Shown here: positions 37,498-47,044 of the stretch, piece by piece
Position numbering within the stretch: the stretch's first letter is position 1
Layout of the letters: each line of letters starts with the position of its first letter
Assembly: GCF_900176465.1 (NCBI RefSeq)
Contig: NZ_FWXR01000004.1
Coordinates: 62,001-126,000, forward strand
Origin: Fulvimarina manganoxydans
GTDB lineage: Bacteria; Pseudomonadota; Alphaproteobacteria; Rhizobiales; Rhizobiaceae
DNA: 64,000 bases
Reading direction: 5' to 3'
The notes under the pieces: generated by a model
The model's input: only the letters and a program-made list of their open reading frames with translations
What the model was told of the DNA's origin: nothing
Database searches by the model: none
Position numbers and translations under genes: made by a program

Positions 37498-40002
37498 ATG
37501 TCGATCATCACCGCCGTTGTTCTCGTCGCGAGCCTCGTCGCCCTCGGGGCGCTGGCGCGTCCGCTCGGGCGCTGGCTGCGACTGCCGGCTTCGATCGTGC
37601 TCGCGGCCGGCGGCATCGCGCTCGGCGTCGTCAGCCTCCATTCGCTCAACCATCCCGGCGCCATCCTTCCCGCCGAGCTGTCCGAGCAGTTGCTGGGCCT
37701 GTCGGTGGGCTCGAGCCTGTTCCTCTATGTCTTCCTGCCGACCCTGATCTTTCAGGGGGCGCTCGGCGTCGATATGCACCGTGTGCGCGAGGATCTTCTG
37801 CCGATCCTGATCATGGCACTCGTCGCGGTCGTCGTCGCAACCTTCGGCATCGGTCTGGCGCTCTGGCCGCTGGCGGGCGTGCCGCTTCTCGCCTGCCTTC
37901 TCCTCGGCGCGCTGGTCGCGACCACCGATCCGGTCGCGGTCATCGCCATCTTTCGCGAGGTCGGGGCCCCCGAGCGCCTGACCCGGCTCGTCGAGGGCGA
38001 AAGCCTCTTCAACGACGCCGCCGCCATCTCGCTCTTCCTCATCTTTACCGCCGCCATCGTCGCGCCGCACACCCTTTCGGTCGGCGGCGTTCTGGCTTCG
38101 CTCCTTCTCCTGCCCTTGGGCGGCGCGATGGTCGGGGCCGGGGTGGCGATGATCTTCCTGTTGCTCGCCCGCTTACTGATCGACGACCGCGTCTCCGTCG
38201 TCTCCTTGAGCTTGGCGGTGCCTTTCATCTCCTTTTTTCTCGCCGAGGACGTGCTCGGCGTTTCGGGCGTCATCGCCGTGGTCTTTGCCGGCGTCACCTT
38301 GGCGACGCTGACGCCGGGGCGCATTGCCGAGCGGACCTGGCGCCATCTCACCGACACCTGGGAGCAGCTCGCCTCCTTCGCGGCCATCCTGATCTTCGTC
38401 CTGACGTCGTTGCGGGTTCCCGAACTCGTCGAGGGGGCGGATGCGACGGACCTCCTTCTCCTCGCCGTCGTCTTCGTCGCCGCGCTTCTCTCCCGGGCCC
38501 TGATCATCTTCGGCCTGTTTCCCCTGCTCGCGCGGCTGCGGCTATCGGAAGGGATTTCGAAGACCTATGGCACGGTCATGCTCTGGGGCGGGCTGCGCGG
38601 TTCGATGACCTTGGCTCTAGCGCTTGCCATCACTGAAAACCCGGCCATTCCCCGGCCGATCGCCGCTTTCGTCGCGACTCTCGCCACGGGCTTTACCCTG
38701 CTGACGCTTTTCGTGCAGGGCACGACCTTGCGCCTTCTCATCCAGCGCCTGCATCTGAACGTCCTCTCTGGCATCGACCGGGCGGTGCGCGATCTGGCGC
38801 TCAAGGCGACCGTCGAGAAGGTCGAGGATCTCGCTCGCGCTCTCGCCCTGCGTTTCCGCAGCGAGCAGGCGAGGGCGGACGCTGCCTATATCGGCTTCGA
38901 CGAACCGGTGGAGCAGGGCGGATCGGTTTCGACCCGCGATCTGACACCCGAAGAGAAGCTGACCTTGGCCCTCGTGACGCTGACGGCTCGCCAGCGGGAG
39001 GTGGTGCTCAGCCAATTTGCCGAAGGGCGCATGTCCCCGGGAATCGCACGGCAATTGGCGAGCGAGGCACGACGCCGCCTCGATGCCGTCAGGCTCGCCG
39101 GGGAAGAGGGCTATCGCAAAGCCAATGGGGCGGAAATCGGCTTCGACCGGTTGGATCGGCTCAGCCTTGCCTTGCAGCGGCGAACCGGCATCAGCCGACC
39201 GATGTCCCGGCGCCTTGCGGACCGGTTCGAGCGGCTCGTCGCACTCTCACTCGTCATCGATCGTCTGACGCTTTACGCGAGAGCCGAGCTTCGCCCGCTT
39301 CTCGGCGCAGAACCTGTGGAGGCGGCGATCGCTATCTTGTCCGAACGGCAAAGCCTCTTGGAACGCGAGATCTCGGCGCTCCGGCTGCAATATCCGCAAT
39401 ATGTGGAAAAGCTCGAAGGCTGGATCGTCGCCCGGGCGGCGCACGCCTTTCAGGCTGGAGAAATCGATCGGTTGCACCAGGCGGGCGTCATCAGTGAAGA
39501 GGTCGCGCGAAGCCTTCTGGGCGAACTCGATGGGGATGGTGCGGTCTCAGCCTCGAGCCCCCCGCTCGATCTCGAACTCGACACGATGCGCCTCATCGAG
39601 CGCTGCGACCTCTTCTCCGATTTGTCGGAAGCCGATCGCAAGGATCTCGCCCGCTTCCTGCGAGCCTATTTCGTGGCGCCGGGCGAGCCGGTCATCCGGA
39701 TCGGCGAACGGGGCGATGCCGCCTTCTTCATCGCCTCCGGTGCGATGGAGGTCGAAACCGGCAATGCCCGCTTCCGGCTCGGCAGCGGCGACGTGTTCGG
39801 TGAAATGGCGCTGGTCTTCAACCTGCCGCGTCAGGCCGATGTGAACGCCATCGCCTATTCCTCGCTTCTGCGCCTCTCGGCCCAGGATTTCGAACGCTTC
39901 CTCGCTCGCCACCCCCAATTGAGGAGCTCGATCGAGGCGATCGCGAGGCGGCGCCTCGCACTGAATGAATCGAATGCGGCCGAGCCGGTCGTGGCCGAGT
40001 AG
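37498..40002 (+). CDS. CPA1-type Na+/H+ antiporter with cyclic-nucleotide-binding domain
   Basis: Residues 1 to about 410 form a 12-helix CPA1/NhaP transporter with the ion-site motifs ATTDPVAVIAIF (about 141-152) and EGESLFNDAAAIS (about 165-177). Residues 420-690 are a charged helical cytoplasmic region. Residues 694-810 are a cNMP-binding domain with the phosphate-binding cassette FGEMALVFNLPRQADV (about 767-782), including the conserved Arg. So transport is probably gated by cAMP or cGMP. It ends 4 bases from the convergent adenylate cyclase gene. ATG at 37498; no strong ribosome site. 834 aa, at the long end of the family. Confidence 0.9.
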   Translation: MSIITAVVLVASLVALGALARPLGRWLRLPASIVLAAGGIALGVVSLHSLNHPGAILPAELSEQLLGLSVGSSLFLYVFLPTLIFQGALGVDMHRVREDLLPILIMALVAVVVATFGIGLALWPLAGVPLLACLLLGALVATTDPVAVIAIFREVGAPERLTRLVEGESLFNDAAAISLFLIFTAAIVAPHTLSVGGVLASLLLLPLGGAMVGAGVAMIFLLLARLLIDDRVSVVSLSLAVPFISFFLAEDVLGVSGVIAVVFAGVTLATLTPGRIAERTWRHLTDTWEQLASFAAILIFVLTSLRVPELVEGADATDLLLLAVVFVAALLSRALIIFGLFPLLARLRLSEGISKTYGTVMLWGGLRGSMTLALALAITENPAIPRPIAAFVATLATGFTLLTLFVQGTTLRLLIQRLHLNVLSGIDRAVRDLALKATVEKVEDLARALALRFRSEQARADAAYIGFDEPVEQGGSVSTRDLTPEEKLTLALVTLTARQREVVLSQFAEGRMSPGIARQLASEARRRLDAVRLAGEEGYRKANGAEIGFDRLDRLSLALQRRTGISRPMSRRLADRFERLVALSLVIDRLTLYARAELRPLLGAEPVEAAIAILSERQSLLEREISALRLQYPQYVEKLEGWIVARAAHAFQAGEIDRLHQAGVISEEVARSLLGELDGDGAVSASSPPLDLELDTMRLIERCDLFSDLSEADRKDLARFLRAYFVAPGEPVIRIGERGDAAFFIASGAMEVETGNARFRLGSGDVFGEMALVFNLPRQADVNAIAYSSLLRLSAQDFERFLARHPQLRSSIEAIARRRLALNESNAAEPVVAE

Positions 40003-40006
40003 CCGA

Positions 40007-42064
40007 TCAGACCATCGATGCGCTGCGGCGCTGCCTCTCGCGCTCGGCAATGCGGGCGAGCAGGTCCTCGAGCTCCTGGCGCATCTTGGCTCCGGCCTGC
40101 GCTGCCTCCTCGCCGGTCAGAAGCCGTTCGACGGCCGCATCGAAGCTTGCGACCTCTTGCGATGTCGGGGAAGCGCCGGAAAGGACCGTATAGACCGGCG
40201 CAACGCCGCTGCGGCCCTTGACCGAAATGCGATCGACGAGGACCGGGCGCATCGTCGTTGCGAGTTGCGTCGCTGTGGTCTCGCCGAGAAGCAGCGGGAC
40301 GGCACAGCTCTTGGACGCGCCTTCAAGCCGTGAAGCGTAGTTCACGGCATCTCCGAGCACCGAATAGTCGAAGCGGCGAGACGAGCCCATATTTCCCACG
40401 ACGCAGATGCCGCTATTGATGCCGACGCCGATGGAGAGAGCCGGCGCGCTCTCGCCGAGTTCCTCTCGCAGCTCCCGATTGACGCCCTCGACGGAGGCCA
40501 GCATGGCGAGCCCGGCCTCGACCGCACGGCGCGCATGATCCGGATCGTCCAACGGCGCGTTCCAAAAGGCCATGATGCAATCGCCGATGAATTTGTCGAT
40601 CGTGCCGCCGCGTTCGAGCACCGCGTCGGACAATGGGGTCAGCAGGCGGTTGATCAGCTGTGTCAGGCGCTCCGGCTCGTCTTTCATGGACTCGGCAAGG
40701 ACAGTGAAGTTGCGCACGTCGCTGAAAAGGATGGTCAGCTCCCGCCTTTCGCCGCCGAGCTTGAGCGCCTTCGGATCGCGGGCCAGCTTATCGACCATGG
40801 CCGGCGCGAGATAATGGCCGAAGGCGCGGGTGACGTCCCGGCGCATGCGCCGCTCCTCGGCGATGTCGCGCGCCGCGAGTGGCGCGAGGACGCCGGCGAT
40901 ACAGAGGGAAGGCGCTAGCGGCGGCAGGAAGAGGCGAAAGCCTTGCAGAGCCAGAAGATCGACCGCGACAACGACGAGGATGAGAGCGAGAGCGCCGGCT
41001 AGCGTCCAAAGGTCGGCCGGACGCCAGGCGAGTGCCGCCGCAAGCGCGCCGAACAACGCGATGAGAAGGGCGTTCTGCGTTGTGCTCGCCCAGCCAAAGG
41101 AGAGGCCGTGGCGAAGGTTGTCGAGGATCGTCGCCTGCATCTCGACGCCCGGCACGAGAAAGCCGTCGCGAGCCGTCTCGGAACTGGCGAAACTGTCGAC
41201 GCCGCCGACCTCGGAAGCAACGGACATCTGCAGGCTTCGACCGACGAGAACGATCTTGTCCTTCAGGAAATCCGGCGGCAGGAAACTCTTAGGGTCGAGC
41301 GCCTGGTAATAGGAAATGGTCGGATAGGAGCGCGCGGGTCCCATCGTCTGGACCATGCGGCCAGCCGCTTCTACCAGCGGGAGCTGCGGGCTCTCGCCAG
41401 CCGCCGTCAGGATCTCGGCCGCAAAGCCGTCCGGGAAGGCCGGGATGCGGCGCAGGACACCGTCCCGGTCGAGGACGACGGAGGCAAGTCCTGCACGGGC
41501 GCCTTTGGCCAGAAACATCGGCAGCGGCTCGGTGCGCACGAGCTGGCTCATATGCGGCGTTTCGATGATGCTCTCGTCGGCCGCCAAGACGACGTCCGGT
41601 CCGAGAGAGGCCGCCAGCGCCTCGTCGGAGCCTTCGCTCGACGGTTCGGCAAAGATCAGATCGAGGCCGACGGCCTTCGCCCCGGCGTTTCGCAACGCTT
41701 CGACAAGCTGCCCATGCAAAGCGCGGGGCCAGGGCCATTGCAGGCCGATCTCGGCAAAAGACGGCTCGTCGATCGCGACGATCACGACGCCGCCGTCCTC
41801 CTCGCTCAAGGCCTGCAGGTCAGGTGCGAAGAGCGGCACGACATAATCGAAATAGCGTGCCTCGGCCATGCGGAAGGGCTGCCACATGGACAAAGACAGG
41901 GCGGCGGCAATCGCGATCACGGCGACGACGAGGGTTTCGACGAGCCGTCGCCGGCCCTTCGACGTCTCCGCCGGCTGGCGATCAGCGCGACGGCGAAAGC
42001 GCCAGGGCAACCGGCCGGGGCGATGGCCGGAAGCTCGCCCGGCGGACACCGTCTCCTGCGTCAC
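40007..42064 (-). CDS. Adenylate cyclase with CHASE2 sensor domain
   Basis: A 685-aa membrane protein: one helix near residues 38-58, an extracytoplasmic CHASE2 domain (about 70-330, with VAIDEPSFAEIGLQWPWPR and FLKDKIVLVGRS), a cluster of two or three helices (about 350-425), and a class III cyclase domain (about 440-640). Metal aspartates are in LFSDVRNFT and FIGDCIMAF, the adenine-selecting Lys in TIDKFIGD and the Asn/Arg pair in DAVNYASRLEG, so it should make cAMP. GTG at 42064 starts 2 bases after the FecR-TPR gene stop; the two are surely co-transcribed. Confidence 0.92.
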   Translation of the reverse strand: MTQETVSAGRASGHRPGRLPWRFRRRADRQPAETSKGRRRLVETLVVAVIAIAAALSLSMWQPFRMAEARYFDYVVPLFAPDLQALSEEDGGVVIVAIDEPSFAEIGLQWPWPRALHGQLVEALRNAGAKAVGLDLIFAEPSSEGSDEALAASLGPDVVLAADESIIETPHMSQLVRTEPLPMFLAKGARAGLASVVLDRDGVLRRIPAFPDGFAAEILTAAGESPQLPLVEAAGRMVQTMGPARSYPTISYYQALDPKSFLPPDFLKDKIVLVGRSLQMSVASEVGGVDSFASSETARDGFLVPGVEMQATILDNLRHGLSFGWASTTQNALLIALFGALAAALAWRPADLWTLAGALALILVVVAVDLLALQGFRLFLPPLAPSLCIAGVLAPLAARDIAEERRMRRDVTRAFGHYLAPAMVDKLARDPKALKLGGERRELTILFSDVRNFTVLAESMKDEPERLTQLINRLLTPLSDAVLERGGTIDKFIGDCIMAFWNAPLDDPDHARRAVEAGLAMLASVEGVNRELREELGESAPALSIGVGINSGICVVGNMGSSRRFDYSVLGDAVNYASRLEGASKSCAVPLLLGETTATQLATTMRPVLVDRISVKGRSGVAPVYTVLSGASPTSQEVASFDAAVERLLTGEEAAQAGAKMRQELEDLLARIAERERQRRSASMV

Positions 42065-42066
42065 GC

Positions 42067-45000
42067 TCAGAACCGCGCCTTCACGCTCGCGGTGATCATG
42101 CGGCCGGCGGTCGGGACCAGCGGCGCGACCTCGATCGCCTCGTCGAAAATGTTGTAGACGCCGGCATCGATACGGATGCGTCGGTTCTCGCTCTCCCAAC
42201 TGCCCGAGATGTCCGTGACGAACGCGTCGTCGAGAACGAGCCCGTTCTCCGAAGACAGACGATCACCCAGATAGGTTTCGGCGAGCGTCAGTGTGAAACG
42301 GCGTGGATCGACATAGGTGAATGCTAGGCGTCCATTCCAGTCGGGCACATAGGGCAGGCGGGATTCGGTCCCTAGCAGGCTGCCTTCGGAAAAATTGCGC
42401 GCGACGGTGAGCGAGGCCCCGAGCCCGTCGCCGATCCAGATATCGGCGGAGGCCGCGATCCGGTCGATCGTTCCGTCTTCGATGAGGATACCCGCGTCGT
42501 AATTGGGGATCGACAGGGACAGGTCCTCAAGCTTTTGATGCTGATAATCGAGTGCCGTGAAGAACCAGGGCGACCATTCGCTGTCCCAACGCACAATCGC
42601 GCTTTCCACGCGTTCGGCGGACGGGATTGCGTTGGCACGCAGGCCGAGCAGGGCCACCGGGGCGAGCGTGTCGCCATCATCCTCCGGCCGCTGCTGCAGA
42701 TAAGCGGCGCGTAGCCACTGGCCGTCGATCGGCATGAAGGCCGCGCCGATGCGCCCATCGATATCGTCGTCGCTGCCGCCGGCATCGGAGGCCCGATGGC
42801 GGACGAAGACGCCGCCTTCCGCCTGGAAATGCGGCGTGAACTCGACCGTCGCATCGAGCCAGCCGCGCGCCCTGTCGACCTTGTCCTGATCCGTCTCGTC
42901 GAGGATTTCGGCCCGCTCGCCTTCGCCCTCGATCACGACATTGCGTCTCACGGTCTGCCGGCTGCGGCCGACCTCGCCGCCATAGCGCATGGTGATGCCG
43001 CCAAGTTCGACGAGATGGGACGCGCTGACCTTCACCTGATCGGCGTCGGTGCGGAAATCATAAATGGTCGGAAACAGACCGACATAGGGATCGGGGCGCA
43101 GGCGGGAACGTGTCTGGGCTCCGGTCTGCCCGAAAACCGCGACATTGAGGATGTTGTGATAGGCGAAGGTGTGGCTCCAGCCGATGAAGCCTACTCCGGC
43201 ATCGGAGCCGTTTCGGTCAAAGAAGGTTTCGCGTGCCGTTGGAAGTGCCAGCCCGCCATCGGAAAACGTAGCGGTCCCAAAGGCAGCGATGCGGTCGTAG
43301 GGCGTCGGTTCCAGACCGAAACCGAGTGTCGCATTGACCGTCTTGTCCCGTTGTTCGGCATAGTCGTAGCCGATCCGGTCATAACTGACGCTGGCGAGAA
43401 GCGAATAGGGTATCGGCAGATAGCCCAGCGTCTGCACCGTCACATCGCCGAAACCGCCGAACCGATCGTCGCGGTGGCGAAAGCCGCCCGTCAAATTCGT
43501 CTCGAAGAAGGGTGTTGCCAGAAAGGCCGGCGAGAGCTCCGATCCGACCAGACCGGACGGGTCGAAGAGGAGGCCCTGGGCGAGCAGCGAGAGAAAGCGG
43601 GAATCGGTCCCGCTGTCGGGATTGGCTACCGTCAGACCGCGATCGAGAGCGAAGACGGGCGCCGTTCCGGCGATTGCCTGGTCGAAATAGCCGCCGGACT
43701 CGAAGCTGTCGAAAGTCAGATCGCCATAATAGCGGCCCCAGGCATTCAGCGAGAGATTGCGATAGGCACTGCCGACGATTGAGCCGCCGTCGCGCGTGGC
43801 GCGGATCGATTCATAATCGCCGCCGCGTGCTTCCGTCCGGCGCACCGATTCGCGCGCGAAGCGGATCGCCTCATCGGCTTGATATTCATAGAGCGCGAGA
43901 GCGGCGCGATATTGCGGAATCTCCGGCGCGTTGGGATCGAGGCGGTCGGCATTCTCGAAGGCCTGTTCGGCCATATCGATCTCGCCATCGGCCGCATGAA
44001 GAGCGCCGAGAGCGAGAAGCCCATTGGCAAATCCCGGATTGGCGGTCGTTGCCCTGAGGAAACTATCGAGAGCGGCTTCGCGATCGCCTTCCAGCATGTG
44101 CTGGCGGCCGCGAACGAAGAGCGCGACGTCGAAAGCAGGGTCGACTTCGAGCGCCCGGTCGATCAGCGCACGCGCCTTCTCGATGCGCCCATGGTCTAGA
44201 TAGAAGAGGGCGAGATTGGCGAGGGCGACCGGATCGAGAGGGTCGAGCTCGACGGCCTTGAGGAAGGCCGCCTCCGCCTCCCGGTCGGCGCCGCGTGTGT
44301 CGAGGATGAGCCCGTAATTGTTCCACATGGTGGAACTGCCGGGCGCTAGTGCGAGCGCGGCTTCCGCATCGGCTCGGGCGCCTTCGAGATCGAAGGCGAC
44401 GCCGGCCTTGTAGTCCGAGCGCGTCGAGAGGACTTCCGGATCGCCCGGATCGAGAGCGCTCGCCCGATCAACGGCGATTTTCGCCGTGTCGTAGTCGCTC
44501 GCGATGAGGGCGATCTGAGCGAAGAAGGCCTGAAATAGTGCATCGTTGCGAAAGCGCGGTTCGGCCAGCTTGATGGCTTCTAGGGCGGCTCGCGGCGAGT
44601 CCACGATTGCCGTGATCAGAGCGTCGCCTGCAACCGAAATTCGGTTCGAGCGATCGAGTGGCGGGCGGGGCAGGGCGAGCGTCGGATCGGCCAGGGACCG
44701 GGCGAAATAGGACTGATAGGTCGCCGTCATCGCCTGTTCGCCCGAGAGACGCGGGCGGGCCTTGTCGAAGAGCCGCGCAGCCTCGCCATAGCGTCCCGCA
44801 CGGCCGGCGATCAGCGCCTCGACAAAGGTCAGCCGGGCATCCTCACTGACTGACAGCGGCAGCTGACGCGCTTGCCGCACGGCCTCGATCGCCGCCGCCA
44901 TGCCGTCTCGATCGAGTGCGATCTCGGCGGCAAGAACGCGCTCGCTCGCGCCCCGATTGGTGAGCGGGACCGCGTTGAGCCGTTCACGGGCCGCCGACAG

Positions 45001-45660
45001 AGAAGAGCCCTGCATCGTCGCCACGGGAAAGGCCTCGAAAGCGGCCCGCACGGTGACATTGACGAGCATCTGTTCATGGACATCGTCGGCGATGATGACG
45101 ATCTTGCTCGGCGCCGAGCCGAGGGTCGCGGCGGCGGCTTCGCCCTGGCGAACGGTCACCGACCCTTGCGGATTGGATAATTCGACGGCGCCTTCGAGAA
45201 CGCTCAAAGTCGTTCTGTCGCCATCGACGCGCATCGTCCAGTCGGTGCCCCGAATGGCGGCGGTCGCCGCCGCCGTCTCGACATAGACCTGCGGTCCGCC
45301 GCGCGCGGCCCGCGCGAAGATCTGGCCGGCTTCGAGGCTGAGGCGCGTATCACCGCCGGGGATGCGCTCCTTCACGACGAGGGTCGAATTGCGAGCGACG
45401 CGAATCTGGGTCTGGTCGGAAAAGAGAATGGCCAGCTGGCCTTGCGCATTGGTGCGCAAAACGTCGCCGGCCTTTACGTCCTGCAGCACTTCCACATTGC
45501 GCCAGGACGGCGCGTCGACGAATTCGATCTCCTCGCCGATCTGCGTCGCGATGACCGAGCCTGCGGCCGGCGCGACGCGTGGCACAGGCTCGGCTCGGGC
45601 CGAGGCGGTGACGAAGATTGCGGCCGTCATGGCCGCGGACACATGCCGAAACCCGTTCAT
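42067..45660 (-). CDS. FecR-TPR outer-membrane beta-barrel fusion protein, 1197 aa
   Basis: The signal peptide cleaves near Ala23. A FecR domain follows (about 55-190: VLQDVKAGDVLRTNAQGQ, LSLEAGQIFARA), then a helical region with tetratricopeptide repeats (about 440-585: WNNYGLILDTRGADREAEAA, DPVALANLALFYLDHG). From about 615 to the end the sequence is beta-strand-rich and TonB-receptor-like (YHNILNVAVFGQTGAQ, RIRIDAGVYNIFDEAI) and closes with Phe (ITASVKARF), the barrel-insertion signal. No plug domain is seen. FecR proteins next to CHASE2 cyclases are a known pairing; a fused barrel of this size is not one I recall. Likely an outer-membrane sensor or assembly platform. Confidence 0.85.
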   Translation of the reverse strand: MNGFRHVSAAMTAAIFVTASARAEPVPRVAPAAGSVIATQIGEEIEFVDAPSWRNVEVLQDVKAGDVLRTNAQGQLAILFSDQTQIRVARNSTLVVKERIPGGDTRLSLEAGQIFARAARGGPQVYVETAAATAAIRGTDWTMRVDGDRTTLSVLEGAVELSNPQGSVTVRQGEAAAATLGSAPSKIVIIADDVHEQMLVNVTVRAAFEAFPVATMQGSSLSAARERLNAVPLTNRGASERVLAAEIALDRDGMAAAIEAVRQARQLPLSVSEDARLTFVEALIAGRAGRYGEAARLFDKARPRLSGEQAMTATYQSYFARSLADPTLALPRPPLDRSNRISVAGDALITAIVDSPRAALEAIKLAEPRFRNDALFQAFFAQIALIASDYDTAKIAVDRASALDPGDPEVLSTRSDYKAGVAFDLEGARADAEAALALAPGSSTMWNNYGLILDTRGADREAEAAFLKAVELDPLDPVALANLALFYLDHGRIEKARALIDRALEVDPAFDVALFVRGRQHMLEGDREAALDSFLRATTANPGFANGLLALGALHAADGEIDMAEQAFENADRLDPNAPEIPQYRAALALYEYQADEAIRFARESVRRTEARGGDYESIRATRDGGSIVGSAYRNLSLNAWGRYYGDLTFDSFESGGYFDQAIAGTAPVFALDRGLTVANPDSGTDSRFLSLLAQGLLFDPSGLVGSELSPAFLATPFFETNLTGGFRHRDDRFGGFGDVTVQTLGYLPIPYSLLASVSYDRIGYDYAEQRDKTVNATLGFGLEPTPYDRIAAFGTATFSDGGLALPTARETFFDRNGSDAGVGFIGWSHTFAYHNILNVAVFGQTGAQTRSRLRPDPYVGLFPTIYDFRTDADQVKVSASHLVELGGITMRYGGEVGRSRQTVRRNVVIEGEGERAEILDETDQDKVDRARGWLDATVEFTPHFQAEGGVFVRHRASDAGGSDDDIDGRIGAAFMPIDGQWLRAAYLQQRPEDDGDTLAPVALLGLRANAIPSAERVESAIVRWDSEWSPWFFTALDYQHQKLEDLSLSIPNYDAGILIEDGTIDRIAASADIWIGDGLGASLTVARNFSEGSLLGTESRLPYVPDWNGRLAFTYVDPRRFTLTLAETYLGDRLSSENGLVLDDAFVTDISGSWESENRRIRIDAGVYNIFDEAIEVAPLVPTAGRMITASVKARF

Positions 45661-45967
45661 GGGAAAGGTCCAGAGGAAAAACGAACCAGCAACGCTTTGG
45701 CCTGAAGCCTCGACAAGTCAAGATGGAACAGGGGGTTGGCGAGGCCTCCTGGTTCCGCAGCGTTATGAAATGCTCAGGACGTTGCGCTTGGGATACGGCC
45801 GGTGGCGCCGTGAGACGGTTCGCGCCGACCGCGAGCCAACCGGTCTCCGGAAGGCACCTGATACCAGACGTTAGATTCTTTCTCGGACCCGCTAGACATC
45901 ATTTGTATTATTATAATACCCTGCGACTCGCTGGTCTGGAGGCCAGCTTTTCCAGGGAGGAAACTCG
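45661..45967. other. Divergent regulatory region between the FecR-TPR and sugar ABC genes
   Basis: 307 bases separate the two divergent operons, so both promoters must lie here. The A/T-rich stretch at 45893-45920 contains TATAAT and the 15-bp palindrome. Shortly before ytfQ a strong CAGGGAGG ribosome site is found. Confidence 0.5.
45905..45919. promoter_or_regulatory. 15-bp palindrome over the sugar-operon promoter (putative GntR operator)
   Basis: GTATTAT-T-ATAATAC is a perfect palindrome with 7-bp arms. It contains TATAAT (45912-45917), a good -10 for the ABC operon, so a bound repressor would block RNA polymerase. The operon ends with a GntR/FadR gene, the obvious candidate ligand. Confidence 0.5.
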
Positions 45968-46930
45968 ATGCGCATTCTGAAGACCCTTGTCGGCGCAGCC
46001 GCGCTTGCAGGCTTGATGACCACCACCGCACTCGCCGCCGACATGACGGTTGGCTTCTCGCAGATCGGATCGGAATCCGGTTGGCGCGCCGCCGAGACCA
46101 CGCTGACCAAGCAGCAGGCCGAAGAGCGTGGCATCGATCTGAAATTTGCCGACGCCCAGCAGAAGCAGGAGAACCAGATCAAGGCGATCCGCTCCTTCAT
46201 CGCCCAGGGTGTCGATGCGATCCTTCTCGCTCCGGTCGTCGCGACGGGCTGGGATCAGGTGCTCGAAGAGGCCAAGGAGGCTGAAATCCCGGTCGTTCTC
46301 CTCGACCGCACGATCGACGCGCCGGATGATCTCTATCTGACCGCCGTAACCTCGGACCTCGTCCATGAGGGCAATGTGGCTGGACAGTGGCTCGCGGACA
46401 AAGTGGGCGACGAGCAGTGCAACGTGGTCGAGCTGCAGGGCACGACCGGTTCCTCTCCGGCGATCGATCGCAAGAAGGGCTTCGAGCAGGCTATTGCCGA
46501 TCACGACAACATCAAGATCGTCCGCTCTCAGACCGGCGACTTCACCCGCACCAAGGGCAAGGAAGTCATGGAGAGCTTCCTGAAGGCCGAAAATGGCGGC
46601 AAGGACATCTGCGCTCTCTACGCGCACAATGACGACATGGCCGTGGGCGCCATCCAGGCGATCAAGGAAGCCGGTCTGAAGCCGGGCGAGGATATCCTCG
46701 TCGTCTCCATCGACGCCGTGCCGGATATCTTCCAGGCGATGGCCAATGGCGAGGCGAACGCCACCGTCGAGCTGACGCCGAACATGGCTGGCCCGGCCTT
46801 CGACGCTCTGGAGAAGTATAAGGCCGACGGCACCGAGCCGCCGAAGTGGATCCAGACCGAATCCAAGCTCTATACCCAGGCCGACGATCCGATGAAGGTC
46901 TACGAGGAAAAGAAGAACCTCGGCTACTGA
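45968..46930 (+). CDS. ytfQ: Sugar ABC substrate-binding protein, YtfQ-like
   Basis: A 320-aa periplasmic type-1 binding protein with a signal peptide (cleavage after ALA near residue 23). DMTVGFSQIGSESGWRAAE, AQQKQENQIKAIRSFIAQGV and VVLLDRTIDA closely match the galactofuranose-binding protein YtfQ, so a furanose sugar is the probable ligand. It heads an operon with an ATPase, two permeases and a GntR regulator. Strong RBS CAGGGAGG 10 bases before ATG. Confidence 0.88.
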   Translation: MRILKTLVGAAALAGLMTTTALAADMTVGFSQIGSESGWRAAETTLTKQQAEERGIDLKFADAQQKQENQIKAIRSFIAQGVDAILLAPVVATGWDQVLEEAKEAEIPVVLLDRTIDAPDDLYLTAVTSDLVHEGNVAGQWLADKVGDEQCNVVELQGTTGSSPAIDRKKGFEQAIADHDNIKIVRSQTGDFTRTKGKEVMESFLKAENGGKDICALYAHNDDMAVGAIQAIKEAGLKPGEDILVVSIDAVPDIFQAMANGEANATVELTPNMAGPAFDALEKYKADGTEPPKWIQTESKLYTQADDPMKVYEEKKNLGY

Positions 46931-46952
46931 TCGCAGCGTCGATCCTCCCGGA

Positions 46953-46983
46953 CGGTCGCTCGGCAGTGATAGCCGGGCGACCG
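46953..46983 (+). terminator. Stem-loop after the binding-protein gene
   Basis: CGGTCGCTCGGC pairs with GCCGGGCGACCG around a 7-base loop with one wobble, 22 bases after the ytfQ stop. No T-run follows. Such hairpins commonly protect the 5' mRNA part so that binding protein is made in excess over the ATPase. Confidence 0.5.
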
Positions 46984-47044
46984 CTTCGCCGGTCAGCCTG
47001 TTTCGGAGGGCGTGCTCCTCCTTGAGCTTATCCCGTTGTCTTGA

